A stretch of 64,000 nucleotides of DNA from Rostratula benghalensis (GCA_013399305.1 VXAI01000021.1:7282794-7346793); one strand, 5' to 3'; counted from the stretch's first letter, positions 1-12,708 are shown. Made by a program: numbers and translations. The notes: generated by a model not told the origin, from the sequence alone.

Positions 1-3000
1 AGAATTGTAAGTTGGTCAAATGAAAAAAAAAACCACCCAAAAAACAAGGAAAATACGTTGGTACTTGTAACATGAGGAAATGGAGCACAAGTTTCACTGA
101 GATTTTGCTTAGATTAAAAGGACTGGTCCACTTATACCACAAGGTGCAAGCATGAAAAGTTGGCATGAAAACAAACACTATGAGGATTTTAGAAGGAAAA
201 GTTATTATGGGGCTGAAAATATTGCCATAACTGTACAAAAACTCTGGATGACAACTTGAGGCAGTTGTGAGTTATTTGAAGCAAGGGAGAACGTTACTTC
301 ATTGCACTTCCGTGGGTTGATGGTACAACAGGTAGAAACACAATGCTATTACATAATTTGGAAGATTTCCAGTCTGGAAGCTGGCTTCAGATACAGTCAA
401 TTCTAGGTTCCAGTTGTAATGTTATTTACAGCTGGAATTTTTAATCAGCACAAAACACACACAAGTCCACAGCTTTTTTAGACGAAATAAAAGCTACAAA
501 ATGCACTTTGTAACAGGCACCCAGCAGTTCACTAACCCACAGCTTTTAATCTAATGATCACATGCCAGGATTACAAAAAGTGCCCATCCCTTTTTGACTG
601 GAGGACTGCAAGTGGGGACATAAATTGTTCCTGATTTTACTTTAAAAAATAATAATAATAATTGCGCTCAAGTGGTTTCACCCTTCCTTGTATTGTTTTT
701 TCTTGACAAGTTCAGAACTAAATAGGACTCACATTGTCATTATGGCTACTGCTTTGTTCATTGTCAAAATCATACTGGATGTCAGAAAAAGAAAGTCAAA
801 CTATTTATTCCTTTCTTGGACTCAACCTGCACACTAAGAAAAATAATCTTCTTTTGTAAAATCACCTACCATTATAAAGCTCAAGACAAAATGGGGCGTG
901 AATTTCTGTTTGCCCCTGCTAATGCCAGCTCACAGTATGTCCAATTACAGAGTACGTTAGCACCAGTTAGCAATACTACCAGACCTTCTAAAGGAGCAAG
1001 CAGCTGAATTTCCCTGTGTAGGCATCCCAGTTTCCTTCCTGTTCATTACTGTATTTGCTCCATACGTGCTGGAACAGTCTCCTCCAAATTCCCTTCTGCC
1101 TTACAGAGAACTTCAATAACAAACATTACAAGCTCCTGAGGTCTAGAACATAAAGTGAGAGTTTATGCAACTACTGGAACACTTCCTGTTAATGAAATAC
1201 CAAACATCACATGTTTAAAGAATAAAGTCAACTGCAGAATGGCTTTACTACAGAATTTCATGAGCAAAAGATATTTGAAAGTAAAAATCCTATACACTAG
1301 ATCTTTAGTACTAATCAGGAGATGGGATCAGAAAGCACTAGTTCACAACAGGAAGGTATATAAGAGTTTCAGAGATCTTTAAAAATTGCAATTGTTTTAG
1401 TTACCTCAAAATTATCCACATAGAGACATTGGTTCAGTTCTTTAGGTTGCCACAGATTTAACAAATTAAATAGTAATTACTGAAATCCAACAACCTTGCC
1501 AACTACTTCTTAGGAAGTCTTCAAGGACATCTAAGTAATTATCTTTCAACCACTGAGAGGGCATCCAGGCACTTTAAAGGCTGCCAATACTTGTATTTAC
1601 CAACCTATACAACTTCAAAAAAAGCTACAAAATAATATGGGTTGAAGAGTTGAAGAGTAAGGTGGATACTGTTTAAATCATACCATGTCTTTTCCTCCTT
1701 GTTACCATTTAGTTGTGTTTTCCACTACCCAGTTTTATAGCGTTAGCTTTGTTAAACAACTTCCTGTATAGGATTGCATTAAAAAACGTTCAGGCTAGAA
1801 GAGCTGAAACCTTCAACCGTCAACAAAAACAGTGTAGCTGATATCTTCAGGCAACTGCAGTGTGACCTCTACAAACAGCACTGTGCTAAAACACAAATTT
1901 CTCTAATCTTAATGCCATCTCTACCTCAGGAACTCAGATTAATCTAAACCATAAAATAGTGCTAACCCAAACAGCCTTTTTCAACACAATGGGGAGAAGA
2001 GCAAAGAACTTCAGCTGAAATGATAAAAGAACAAGAGTCACTATCAGCTAATAGTCCAAGTTCCTTTATTTAAGGTCCTGTTCATTAAATTAAATCTAAT
2101 TTCTTGTAGCTATTGTTATGGGATGCAATTTATTGCTTTATGATTTAGACAAGTCCATAGTGAATGCAAGGTGCCCAAGCTGGCTGTTTCCAACTGGCAA
2201 GGTAAAATAATCCAAAGTCACTTGTATAGGAATGACAGAAACCCATTCCCAGTTTAAAGGCAAGAATACTCCATGTGCTAATGAAGAAAACAAGACAAAG
2301 TTATATCCTGCCATCATCCTTTTAGTTAGTGGCAATTACTGAACAGACTAGAAAAATTGGATAAGGACAATTCAACAACTTGGATGGTGTTTATACTTAG
2401 CTGTTGATAAAGAAGTCCAATATAGACCACAGATCTCAATTTGTTAATTGTGGAAATCACAGCAGACACTGCTTCTCTGTAGCTTTTAAATAATATTATT
2501 ATTTTAGTGACAGAAATTCCACTCAAGGCTCATGTGTTATTTACAATGGCCTCATGCTTTCTCCCTCAGCAGAATTCTGTTGCTTTCACCAGGGTGTTAG
2601 AAAGGTTCCACTGCAAACGCTTCAGAAATAAAGTTTGCAACTCTGAGAATCAACATCAATTTTGGTGGGCCACTAATGCCATGGAAAAGTAGCATAAAGT
2701 GTCACTGCTAGTAATTACCCGACTGACAACAGCCCTTCCTCCTCCTGTACATGGACTTCTCAACTGAAATCTCCTCGGAACAAGGGGATGCAGAATCAAG
2801 ATTCACATACTGATTTGCATGGTGAACAACCCATACAAAGAACATTTTAAGCTCTTGCAGTGGAAAGTAAAAAGCAAAGGGCAGACAGAATCTGGAGGAT
2901 TATGAAATGAAGATACAAAAACTACTCAAACTGTAAGCAAAGGGAAAAAACCGAAGTGCAATAAAAATTTTATATGTAGTATTAAGTGTTCACCAGTGAC

Positions 3001-4620
3001 ACAAGATACAACTCTATGTTTTATTTTTTCTCTCAAGGGAAGGACCACTGGAAGGACTAAGGAGAAGCATCTAATCTGGTGTTTATTTTCTGGTGATATG
3101 AATTTATTTTACTTTCTGCTGTAAAAGACTTGAGAAAAAAACCAATCATGTTTCAATGTGATTTTTCCCCCAGCTCAAGCAATTTCCACCAGCTTTAACT
3201 TAGATTTATCTATTGCATGCCAAGCATTATTTCATTAAAATGCTGTGTTCTGAGGATGACTCATCAGTCAAATAATATTTCTGTAAAATATCTGCAGAAC
3301 TTGGTGATACAAGGCTGTAGAATACATTGCTAGCTGTTAAGAGCAGTAATAACTCTAGCCACCTTTTTTGACAATAGGAAAAATAAGTAGCCATAATCTG
3401 GGACTCGTTATCATTGTGGTTTTTGTTAAGCAGGCCCTCCTGTTTGCTATGCAGAATCCAAACACAAGTTCATCATTATCCATTTCTCTCAGTAGAACTG
3501 TTTGCATGCTTGTAAGTGCACTCTCATCCATTCTGATAATCAAATGACATTTAAAACACTCGGCATACAAGCGATTAGGTGACTTTGGTGTTTTGTAACA
3601 GGTCATGTTAGTAACAGATACCTTTAAAATAGGTAACTGTTTAGAGCCAGCTACAACAAAGAGAAGAACTCATGAGACTTCAATGGTCCTAGCAGCTTAG
3701 GTGTGTTGCATTTTCCAGAAAAGTCAAACTGACATGATCCTATAATACGTCTACCATCTTGAAAGTTCAATTGCAAGGTTCTTTTTAGAAGGCCTGAACA
3801 TAGAAATTAATGTCCTCAAACTTTCAAGGGCAATATAAATGCCAAGCCCCTCAGAAAACTTTGGAAAAAGTGAGTCAGTCCTCCTGGAATCACTTTTTTT
3901 TTTTTTCCTTCCTCATAATTTTTTGTTATTAGGAATTATCGGAAATAACTTTGCTCCTTATTTTTTGTTATTTTCCTTAAAGCAAAACAACTTAATAGCT
4001 ATGACAAACACAGAACAAGGAAAAAAAGTAAAGTGCTGCAAGCTTCTTTAGAGCATGTTTTCCAGTTGTCTAAGTCTGGTAAAAGAGCCTAGGAATATCT
4101 CTACAATACCAACATTAGTTCATTATTTTTGCTTTGTTTAAAAGAGGCAACATACATCAATCCAGCAGCATGAAAAAAAGAATCCTTCTCTGATGTGTGG
4201 GTATATACAATGGAATAGATTGTATTTTGGCTAACAGATCAAAAATTTATCATTAGCACTGGCATGGTGAGATAAAATATCACAGAGAATATTACTACTG
4301 TGGACAACAGGGAGTAGAAAAACTTCAAACTAATACATGTCTACTCTTAAGAAGATACTTACTTTTTCAAACCATTTTTTAAAAAAAATTAGAAGAGACC
4401 AAATATGAGTAGACTAACTACATTATTTCTTTAAAACCATTAACTTTAGTCAACATGCAGAACAAATGCAATGAATAAATCATTGAGAAATATTAATTTC
4501 TTCCCTGAGACAACTGCGACAAAGACGAGAAAAACTCATCTCAAATCTGACTTTTAAGCCTTTGCTTAAAATTTAGGTGTGGGGTGTTTTCTTTTCCCCC
4601 AGTGTTTTCCAAAGGAAGCA
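1..4620. other. Gene-free unique AT-rich DNA
   Basis: No recognised exon, RNA gene or interspersed repeat was seen. Reading frames here are short (at most about 80 codons) and match no family I know. Contents worth noting are an (AAT)n run near 648-663 and a 13-base T run at 3894-3906. Most likely intronic or intergenic; the sequence alone does not say which. Confidence 0.6.
648..663. repeat. (AAT)n microsatellite
   Basis: About five AAT units follow an A-rich stretch. It is a short simple repeat with no other visible role. Confidence 0.8.
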
Positions 4621-4640
4621 TTCACAGAATCACAGAATCC
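4621..4640 (-). repeat. CR1 3' terminal octamer repeat
   Basis: Two tandem ATTCTGTG-type units, read on the minus strand, form the 3' end of the CR1. In this family the octamers are the 3' terminal signal of the RNA used for target-primed reverse transcription. They fix the orientation of the element. Confidence 0.9.
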
Positions 4641-4907
4641 CTGTGGCTGGAAAGGACCTCTGAGATCACCAAGTCCAGCCACACACAAAACCACAACCCA
4701 CTCCCTACAATCTCAGCCACTAGAGCATGCCCTGAAGTGCCACATGTACATGTTTCTTAGATACCTCCAGGGATGGTGACCCAACCACCTCCCTGGGCAG
4801 GCTGTTCCGGTGCCTGACCACTCTTTCAGGAAAGTAATTCTTCCTAATATCTAACCTGAACCTCCCCTGCTGCAATTTCAGACCATTTCCTCTGGTCCTG
4901 TCATTAG

Positions 4908-4919
4908 TCACAGAATCAC
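4908..4919 (-). other. Filler at an internal CR1 junction
   Basis: Twelve bases (TCACAGAATCAC on the plus strand) sit where the related CR1 at 55.5 kb has about 100 bp of body sequence. To the right the element reads as normal CR1 coding sequence (SYEERL, read on minus). To the left it reads as normal 3' UTR (AATGACAGGACC on minus). The filler matches the CR1 terminal octamer. It may mark a template switch, or the tail of a first CR1 abutting a second. Confidence 0.6.
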
Positions 4920-6287
4920 AGCCTCTCCTCATATGACTTGTTCTCTAAACTCCTCACCAGCTTGGTAGCTCTCTTCTGGAGATGCTCCAGCACTTCAAGG
5001 TCCTTCTTGTAGTGAGGGGCCCAGAACTGAACACAGTACTTGAGGTGAGGCCTCACCAGCACCGAGTACAGAGGCAAGATCACTCCCCTACTCCTGCTGG
5101 CCATACTATTCCTGATACAGGCCAGGATGCTGTTGGCCTTCTTGTGCCACCTGGGCACACTGCTGGCTCATGTTCAGCTGGCTGTCCACCAGCACCCCCA
5201 GGTCATTTTCTGCTGGGACTGAAATGCAGGACCTGGCATTTATTGAACCTCATACAGTTATGAGGTTGAACAAAGGTTCAACCTTATTGAACCTCATACA
5301 ATTGGCCTTGGCCCATCAATCCAACCTGTCCAGGTTTCTCCACAGAGCTTCTCTAACCTCAAGCGTATCAACACTCCCACCTAGTTTGGTGTCATCTGCA
5401 AACTTACTGAGGGTGCACTTAAGCCCCTCATCCACATCATCAATAAAGATATTAAACAAGACTTGCCCCAAAACTGAGCCCTGAGGGACACCACTGGTGA
5501 CCAGCTGTCAACAAATTTTGCCCCATTAATTATAACTCTCTGGGCACGGCCATCCATCCAGTTTTTTACCCAGTGCAGAGTACATTTGTCTATGCCATGA
5601 TTCACCAGCTTCTCCAGAAGAATGCTGTGGGAGATGGTGTCAAAGGCCTTACCAAAGTCCAGGCAGACAATATCCACAGCCTTCCCCCCATCCAGAAGGT
5701 GGGTCACATGGTCATAGAAAGAGATCGGGTTGGTTACGCAGGACCTCCCTTTCATAAATCCCTGCTGGCTGGCCCTGATGCCTTGGCTGCTCTACACTTG
5801 CCATGAGAGCTCACTCAAGACCAATCTCTCCATGATCTTTCCTGGTACCAAGAGGCCAATCTCACAGGCTGTAGCTCCCCAGGTCCTCCTGCCGGCCTTT
5901 CTTGTAGATGGGCGCCTTGTTAGCCATGCTGCAGTCACCTGGTACCTTCCCTGTTGACCAGGATTGTTGATAAAGGATGGAGAGAGGTTTGATGAGTTCT
6001 CCTGCCAGCTTCCTGAGTACTCTTGGGTGAATCCCATCTGGCCCCACAGACTTAGCATGTCTAGATGCAGAAGCAGATCATTATCTACTTCCTCCTGGAT
6101 TAGGGAGTGCAGGGTTGTTCTGTTCTTGATCGTTATCTTCCAGCTTGGGAGGTTCAACACCCTGGGGGTAGCTGGTTTGACTGCTGAAGACAGAGGCAAA
6201 GAAGGCATTAAGTAGCTCAGCCTTCTCCTCATCCTTGGTTGCGATGTTTCCCTCTGCATCCAATAAGGGAGGGAGATTCTCCCTGGC
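4916..6287 (-). pseudogene. Broken CR1 ORF2 reverse transcriptase
   Basis: The CR1 ORF2 protein is an endonuclease/reverse transcriptase that copies the element RNA at a nicked chromosomal site. Only the RT and C-terminal part remain, split into four open blocks: 6081-6263 (before the RT fingers), 5862-6047 (GPDGIHPRVL, YQQSW), 5381-5755 (KGRSC, then motif A LDFGKAFDT) and 4916-5158 (C-terminal [19 protein letters not shown]). Frame changes separate the blocks. One lies near 5500, so the VPQGSVLG and FADD (motif C, near 5390-5401) segments fall in another frame. The endonuclease domain is absent. No functional protein is possible from this copy. Confidence 0.9.
5240..5303. repeat. Direct repeats flanking a hairpin, inside CR1
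   Basis: TTATTGAACCTCATACA occurs at 5240-5256 and again at 5284-5300. The 27 bases between them contain AGGTTGAAC and its complement GTTCAACCT around a short loop, and the left part (TATGAGGTTGAAC) is itself an inverted copy of the direct repeat. Other CR1 elements have this segment once. The pattern is typical of a foldback or template-switch event. Confidence 0.8.
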
Positions 6288-6716
6288 TCTATTTTGATAT
6301 GTTTATATCAAATAGGTTGGTATATTTATAGAAACTTTTTTGTTGTCCCTTTTGTCAGTGAGCTCCAAAAGCTTTCCCTTCAGTGGAAAAAAGCATTTTC
6401 ATAAAATAAAAATAATTTTAAAAAATTAAAATATTTTATTACCACCATACTATCTTACTTTTTTTTTTTTTTCCAATTAAGTGGTACTTTCCATGTTGAA
6501 TATTTATGCTGTGATAGATCTAAACTGCCAAAAACTGTTTACAATGAAATAAAGAGAAATTATTCAGTTAAAGGACATACTTGTTTGAAATAAAGAGACA
6601 AGAAGCTGTGGACTAGTTTAGAAAGAAACTAATCCAAGAGTAGGTTCATAACCCTATAGGATATTAACAAGACTTTTTGAAAATGTATTAAGTCTATCAT
6701 GCTTTCAAAACCAAAA

Positions 6717-6742
6717 CCAAAACCACCACCACCACAAAAAGA
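6717..6742. repeat. (AAACC)n/(ACC)n simple repeat
   Basis: Three AAACC-like units run directly into four ACC units. It is a compound microsatellite with no other visible role. Confidence 0.8.
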
Positions 6743-7412
6743 AAAAACATGCTCCTTTCCTGTATCTCAAAACCTAAACTTTTCAAAAGTAACTGAAACA
6801 TTTACTTCCAACCTTTAAGCCATCTTTAATGGTACCCTAATTCAAGACGAAAGATAACACATGATTCATATTCATCTTCATGAACTAGAAATAGAATACT
6901 TTTCATATTAGATAGGATAGAAAGTTCTTGCACTGTTTCTGCATTGGGCAACATTACAAAGCTCCATACATTTTGTTCTGCAACTGGAGTTTAATTAGGT
7001 TGAATGAAGTTTATTTCCTTGTTTAGTTTAGTTTATCGGACAAGGAATTACGACTCCTCTTATACAGCCGGTCATAGTCCACAGGAAGGGTCACCTAGGA
7101 CAGGTGTTCCCACCTACCTATCCATTGTTACCTGATTGCCAAGCCAGGTATCTGGATCAGATAACTGAGGTAAACTCCCCTCCTCAAGTCCGTGTGTCTT
7201 TCTGTCCTTCCCTAATGATGGCACTGCCTCACAAAGAGATTAATGATCCTGCTTACAGCTTTGATCAACAAAGCAGTCTCCTATCCCTCAGGCTGCAGAG
7301 GCTCAAACAGCTCAGGTTAGTTTCTGCTTTAGACTTAAAGAAGGAGTGTTATATAGGCATCAAGGCACAAGAATAAGATTTCTTTAAGATAGAGCTTACC
7401 ACTAGAAGAAAG

Positions 7413-7433
7413 AAAAAAAAAAAAAAAAAAAAA
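7413..7433. repeat. A21 homopolymer
   Basis: Twenty-one consecutive A residues. Read on the minus strand this is a T tract followed by TTCTTCTAG, which resembles a splice acceptor. There is no adjacent retrogene or LINE body, so it is not a clear retrotransposition tail. Confidence 0.85.
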
Positions 7434-8816
7434 GGAGGGCAAAGCTTCTCCAGAATTTATGGAGCACTGAGCACTGAAGTTTGATGCTGCAGCAGGAAAA
7501 TATACAAAACCCTTGTTAAATGGGCCTATTGCAAGAAGTGCTGAGGAAAAATTTATCCCTATAATAGAGAAAGGCTTTATTGAGTTCTATAGGCAACAGC
7601 ACAGACTCCCAAAGTATTTATACAGGTATAAAGAGTGCTTATGGGAAGAGATGAGGAATTGCTAGAGCAAGACTCATTAAAGAAAGGAAGACACACACAC
7701 AAAAAACCCCCCCACTTCTGATAATAAACAGGAGAGCAATTAAAAAGCACCAACTATGACTATTAGAGAGAGAGGAGAGATGGCATCAAGATCAGGCCGT
7801 GCAGGTGCACATTATGCCAAGATTCAGTCCAGACTAGAACATTCAGAGCAACAAAGCAGTGAAGTTTCCTTGACATTTTTTTGACTCTTCCAGTAAGCAT
7901 AAGTATTTGAACAGAGCTAGAAGGAATTTTTGCTCTGACTATTTCCCTGGGTGGAGGAAAAGCAGAGCAGGAGTTGACAGGGATTTATATTTTTTTGGTG
8001 GGGAAGGAGGAGCACGCTATTTTATGATGGCAATGATGGCATATTGGAAAAACAACACCATCATATTGGCCTTAACAGAATCTTATGTGTTATTTACTAT
8101 TGTCCATCAGTGCTACTAAGCAGACAGTATCAAAAGATTCTGGAACAGCAGAGAGAGGGTAAAATTCTTAAGCAACAATCTTTAAGGCTGACAGAGCCTT
8201 GTTAACCTGCACGGACCGTACTAATGTTAAACCAGTGGACACGTTCTCCTCCTGTTTGTGAGTTTTCATGGAGGGGTGGAAGCCACATCAGCAGCAGTAT
8301 CTCAGATTGCAGCGACCATAGTATTTCAGACCAATTATATCACTCAGTATTCTGACATATTTGTAGATATTATTCTGAGAATACTCATTCTTAATGAACA
8401 ACAGGGATGAGCAGCCTCAGCCACCACTTAGATAGAAACACTGAAAGGAGTGCATCTTGGGGGGAATTTATATTTTTTTTAATACTTTTTTTTTTTTCAT
8501 TCTAATGTTAACAATGAAGTTTCCTATCATAGCAGGCTTGATAGCTTCACATATGTAAGAAATCATGACTTTCACTATTTCCTATTATATAAATAAATCT
8601 TTGAGTATAACCCACTTATTACAGGAATAGTACTCCAAACAGGATCCATATACAGTACAGTAACACTGTTAATTGTTAAGTAATTTTTTATAATGAAGAG
8701 AGTTCTAACACTTAAACTTAACTAAAGTTTTAGAATTGGGGAAAAAAATCATGCTTAGAGTTTCTGTTTTTAGTTTCACTTCAAAAGACAAGGATTTCCC
8801 TTAAAATCCTTGATTT

Positions 8817-8878
8817 GTTCCTCTCTCTCTCCTTTCCTTTGTCCACTTCCCTTCCCTCCCCTCCTTCTCCCCCCCAAC
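8817..8878 (+). repeat. Long polypyrimidine tract ending in CAACAG
   Basis: About 60 bases are almost entirely C and T: a CT repeat, then CCTTT, CCCTT and a C run. The tract ends in AACAG, so on the plus strand it has the form of a very strong 3' splice acceptor at 8880. One frame after it is open only for 13 codons. Homopyrimidine tracts of this kind can also form triplex DNA. No exon can be proven. Confidence 0.7.
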
Positions 8879-8956
8879 AGTTTTAATGAGTTCCAGTTTG
8901 GAAGCTAAATTAGATAAAACCTAACTATAGCAATTATGCCAAGCAGAGATAAATTA

Positions 8957-8979
8957 AAAACAAACAAACAAACAAAAAC
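8957..8979. repeat. (CAAA)n simple repeat
   Basis: Four to five CAAA units in an A-rich stretch. Confidence 0.75.
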
Positions 8980-9861
8980 CCCAGAAGAACAAACAACCAG
9001 AACCCAAAGCCTCTCACCCTCTGCACTGCAGTTCTATCTACTGTCATTGATTAAAGATAAGAGCCACTGTAGTCACTATGATTGCCACTTTCTAACGTGT
9101 GTCACTGGCAGTAGAAATTTAGAACCCTTACAGAAATTTTGCTAGATGCCATTGCCAAAAGCTGCTTTTCTTTTTTTTCTTCCTGCTAGATAGATGTCTA
9201 GCAGAGCTGAAAGAGAATACAGATGGAGGCTAGAGGAGGCTTAACACCACTAATTCATGCATCACTGCCATTGGGCTTTGCTGAGCATTTCACTAGGCTG
9301 CTTTCTTTCCAGTAGGCTAACACAATGAATCTGCATCAGAGACCAATAATTTCATTAACTGGTTGAAGCTGGTTGGGTTGGAACATGAAAGACTTGGCAA
9401 GACTGTAAATTAGAGGGTGTGTATTTACTCAATTTTCTCTGAGTAAAATAGAGTTCATTCATAAAGAAACTTAACAGACAGTAAATTTTATTGCATCTAT
9501 TCAAGAAAAAAAATTTTTCAAACATATTTAGCTAAGAGCTCAAGTGTGAAGAAACGGATTTTGCAATCACTACACTGCAAAAGTGCTGTTCAGGAATCTA
9601 ATCTTACATGCTTGTCCTTCACTGGTTATAACAAGAAGTCTTCATCTCATTGCACTATCTTTCCCAGAGGGCAGTTTCCACTAACCACATGTAAACATGA
9701 AATCCATCGACACAGGCTCAAAACTTCACTGTTTTTCTCTCCTAGTTGCAGCTGGAAATAGGAAGTTTTCTTATTTCGGACTAATAGGATTGTCTGACAG
9801 TTAGAGAATTGCAATATTGTTAAATCTGAGATTGCTCAGGAACACCAAGGTGTGTTGTAGA

Positions 9862-9965
9862 GGGTAAGAGGTAATGGGTACCAGTTACTCCGGGGGAGAT
9901 TCTGGCTGGACATGAGGAAAAATTTTGTCCAGAAAATTTCAGAAGTCTTTGAAATACCTCCCTTA
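9862..9965 (+). mobile_element. Possible decayed CR1 fragment
   Basis: GGGGGAGATTCTGGCTGGACATGAGG followed by AAAAATTTTGTCCAGAA resembles the CR1 3' UTR segment seen intact at 45.57-45.62 kb (TTTAGATTGGATATTAGGAA and so on). The match fades on both sides and there is no terminal octamer. It may be an old internal CR1 piece or chance similarity. Confidence 0.35.
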
Positions 9966-12708
9966 CACACAATAATGAGATAGAACTTCTAGGATATGAT
10001 TTTGTGTTTATGTCTCTAAAGGTATCTGATCCTAACTGTCAAAACTTAGTTTTCATTTGTGAAGCTGACAATGATAAACTGGCTTACAGAAAGTATTTGG
10101 AATTTATCATCTGAAACAAAACTAAAAAATCCCAAAACTCAGTTAAGCAAGGATGGCATTAACCAGGTAAGCATACTTCAGGTTACACTGCATACTCGTA
10201 AAGCAGAAGAGTGCATTCACCACTTTGGCTGATGACTACTCTTACCACCTGCTTTCTGGTACCATGTAATGCTATGCTGAGTGCGGATCTGCATTGTACA
10301 AGTGTTCAACTGCAGGAGAACCATGGCAGCACACTGGGAGCTTTGAAGGAGTGAGACAGCATCCTGGGAGACAAAGATGTGCCTTATTCATCCAACTTCC
10401 AACGCTTGATGAATCAAATTTCAAACACTGCCACATAAAGACACCTCTCATACTGACACCTTTACGTATTTCCCACTAGTTTTCAGAGTCCAGATCAATG
10501 TATATACCTAGTTTTTGTCATAAAGAGGATGTTACCACACCACTCTTTAGAAAGGCAAGAAACAGAACACACCCCTGTTTGCCAAAGACTTCTGTCCCCA
10601 AGAACTGTCCTTGCAGTGTTGTGTTGCTGCTTCACATAGAGGGTTTCAGGCAAGTTGAACTCTTTGCAAGATAGCCATAGCTGACAAGTAAAAAAATCTA
10701 CATGGGCTCCTCCCTCATCCTTCATTCCCACTCTAAATTAAATAGCTGGAAAACCGAGGTTTTGACATCATGATATGTCAATGACTGAAGTCAATGCATG
10801 TACCGTCATTTGTCATCAAGCAACATACAATGAATTCACTGTGGTGAATACACAGTGCACCTAAGATATATCTACGGTTTAAGACAGTGAAACAGTTTCA
10901 TTTCCTCCAGGCTAGGAAAGTCTTATGAAAAGATTTTTGCCTTTGAAACCAGCAAATGTGAAAAAATTACTACTCAGCAGCCAATAATTAAATGACAATT
11001 ACACATTGACAAGCAAGATGATAGCATTTCATTGACGGTTTTATATAAAAATGAAGACAGAAGCCCAAAGAACTTCTCCATTATTATTTTAGTGCTACAC
11101 TCAGCACCCTTTTATTAACAGACATTTTTTTCAGTAGATAGTAAATGTGACAAATGTCATGTTCTCAAGTTACTGAAGGGTGCTTTTCTATCACTTTTAG
11201 ATTAAATTCAACTGATTGTTGGACAGATGGTGAGAAAGAGTGTGCATAATGTGATCTCAGTCTAACTGACACAGATTATACTCTTCAAGCAGTAACCAAA
11301 GCACTTTGATATACCATTTCTTCATCCAGGGAGGTTCCTTAGTTACACTGATGCTGCCTCCCTAGTAGACTGTATTTCTATTATTATGCAAGTCACAGAA
11401 CTCTATTTTAAGATTCTTTGCTTTTATTACAGTACATATGGAGGAGGTTCTCTCCTGACATTCAGATAATCTGTCTTCACCTAGCAGGTGTGTTTTCCTT
11501 TCAGAATTTTTTTAATAACCTCCTGAAAAACAATCAAGAGAATTGGAGGAAAATGAGGTAGAATTATGCTGATGGACACATGTACTATGTTTTTAACAGT
11601 GCCCAAGAACAGTGCCATACTAAAAAAGCCCCAAACGTTAAACCTACATTTATGACAGAGTAAGCAAATCAAGTCAGAACATCCACGCATTTCATTTTCA
11701 GGTCAGGACACAGCTCCCATATTCTGCTCCTTCTTGTGCTAACAGTAATAGTCTAAGAGTTGAAGCGACCTTGGTATCATTCACCACTCCAGCTAGAACC
11801 CAGCTCCTGGTTGCAGCAATCTCTTCAAGACAGAGTAACAAAAGTGTGGGATTTCACTGCCTTGGAGGAACACAGTTACTATCAGACAAAGATTCCTCCT
11901 TCAGATATCCAGTGAAATGGATCCTATCACAGTCAACTAATGTGCATTTTTCAGCTTCTTAGAAGCATTTGGTATTTTTTTTTCTGGCAAGCATCTCAGA
12001 AGTCAGTGAACAGATCCCAGCTGAAGAAATACATTAAGAAGCAAACAACAGATGTAGCCCACATCCTGACTGAGCATGCTTGACTGCTACTGATTAGTTG
12101 TGAGGCTTGTTCAAAATACAACTCGTTACATAGTCCTTCTGCAAGTTCACTGCAACTGGATCACTCAGGCTGACAAAAACAGAAAGTAGAAAAAAGGAGG
12201 GACAAGCCCAGAAAGCTCTGTAGAAAGATGAGCTTAGCTGGGGTAAGGGGAATACCAGAGTTTTTTATGAATCTAAGCCAACTTGATAAGATTCATTTCA
12301 AATAATTTCACATTCAGCTTTATGACAACCTGTGACCTCCAGGCCCTGCATCAGTAGGTGGCTGAAGTAGGCTAAATAAGGAGAAAAATCCATAAATGGT
12401 TTGATTTTTCTAGCTCAGAGCATTGGCCATGTGCCTAGCGAGCTCTCAATTATTTTAAGTCATTCAGTTACAGCAAGGAAAATATCTCCTCATTAATAAG
12501 ATAAGAACTAGATGTTCAAGTGCCAGTTTATGATGTTAGGAAGGACAGATTATCACCAATTTGCTGACAGAAGAAACACAGGAAATTGACCTCTGCCCCT
12601 CCTCTGAACACAATCAAGGTGATCTCATCCATGCCCAAAGCCACTAGACTGAGCAAACTTCTTGTGGCAACAAGAAGGAACCTTTCATAGAGAATCCTGG
12701 AATTTTTT
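9966..12708. other. Gene-free unique DNA
   Basis: Nothing recognised. Open frames are under 80 codons and show no known domain. Scattered splice-like motifs were seen but none forms a convincing exon. Confidence 0.55.

Larger units (their letters stand above)
4621..6290 (-). mobile_element. CR1 LINE, 5'-truncated, rearranged
   Basis: This is a CR1 non-LTR retrotransposon reading right to left. Its 3' end at 4621 carries the CR1 tail (two ATTCTGTG-type octamers, seen on the plus strand as CACAGAATCACAGAAT). Reverse-strand pieces encode typical CR1 reverse-transcriptase segments: an AEGNIATKDEEKAELLNAFF block, MGPDGIHPRVLR, VCLDFGKAFDTISHSIL and a frame-shifted FADD. The element stops near 6290, upstream of the RT, so the 5' UTR, ORF1 and the endonuclease part are missing, as is usual for 5'-truncated CR1 copies. 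Relative to the related copy at 55.5 kb it lacks roughly 100 bp near 4908-4919. Relative to the usual CR1 layout it also has an extra foldback duplication at 5240-5303. It is a dead copy. Confidence 0.95.
6291..9861. other. Gene-free unique DNA with simple repeats
   Basis: No gene or interspersed repeat recognised. It holds several simple repeats (T14 at 6459-6472, an AAACC/ACC run at 6717-6742, A21 at 7413-7433, a CAAA run at 8957-8979) and a 60-base pyrimidine tract at 8817-8878. Open frames are short and unrecognised. Confidence 0.55.

Noticed and set aside
1405..1479. Minus-strand exon-like segment ending at GAG|GTAACT
   Set aside because: The only acceptor places an in-frame TAA at the exon start, and the frame also runs on past the donor.
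3355..3606. Minus-strand frame of 83 codons
   Set aside because: Reads smoothly, but the acceptor and donor are weak and the family is unknown.
4579..6263. Many overlapping plus-strand frames across the CR1
   Set aside because: They are antisense shadows of the CR1 reverse-transcriptase gene.
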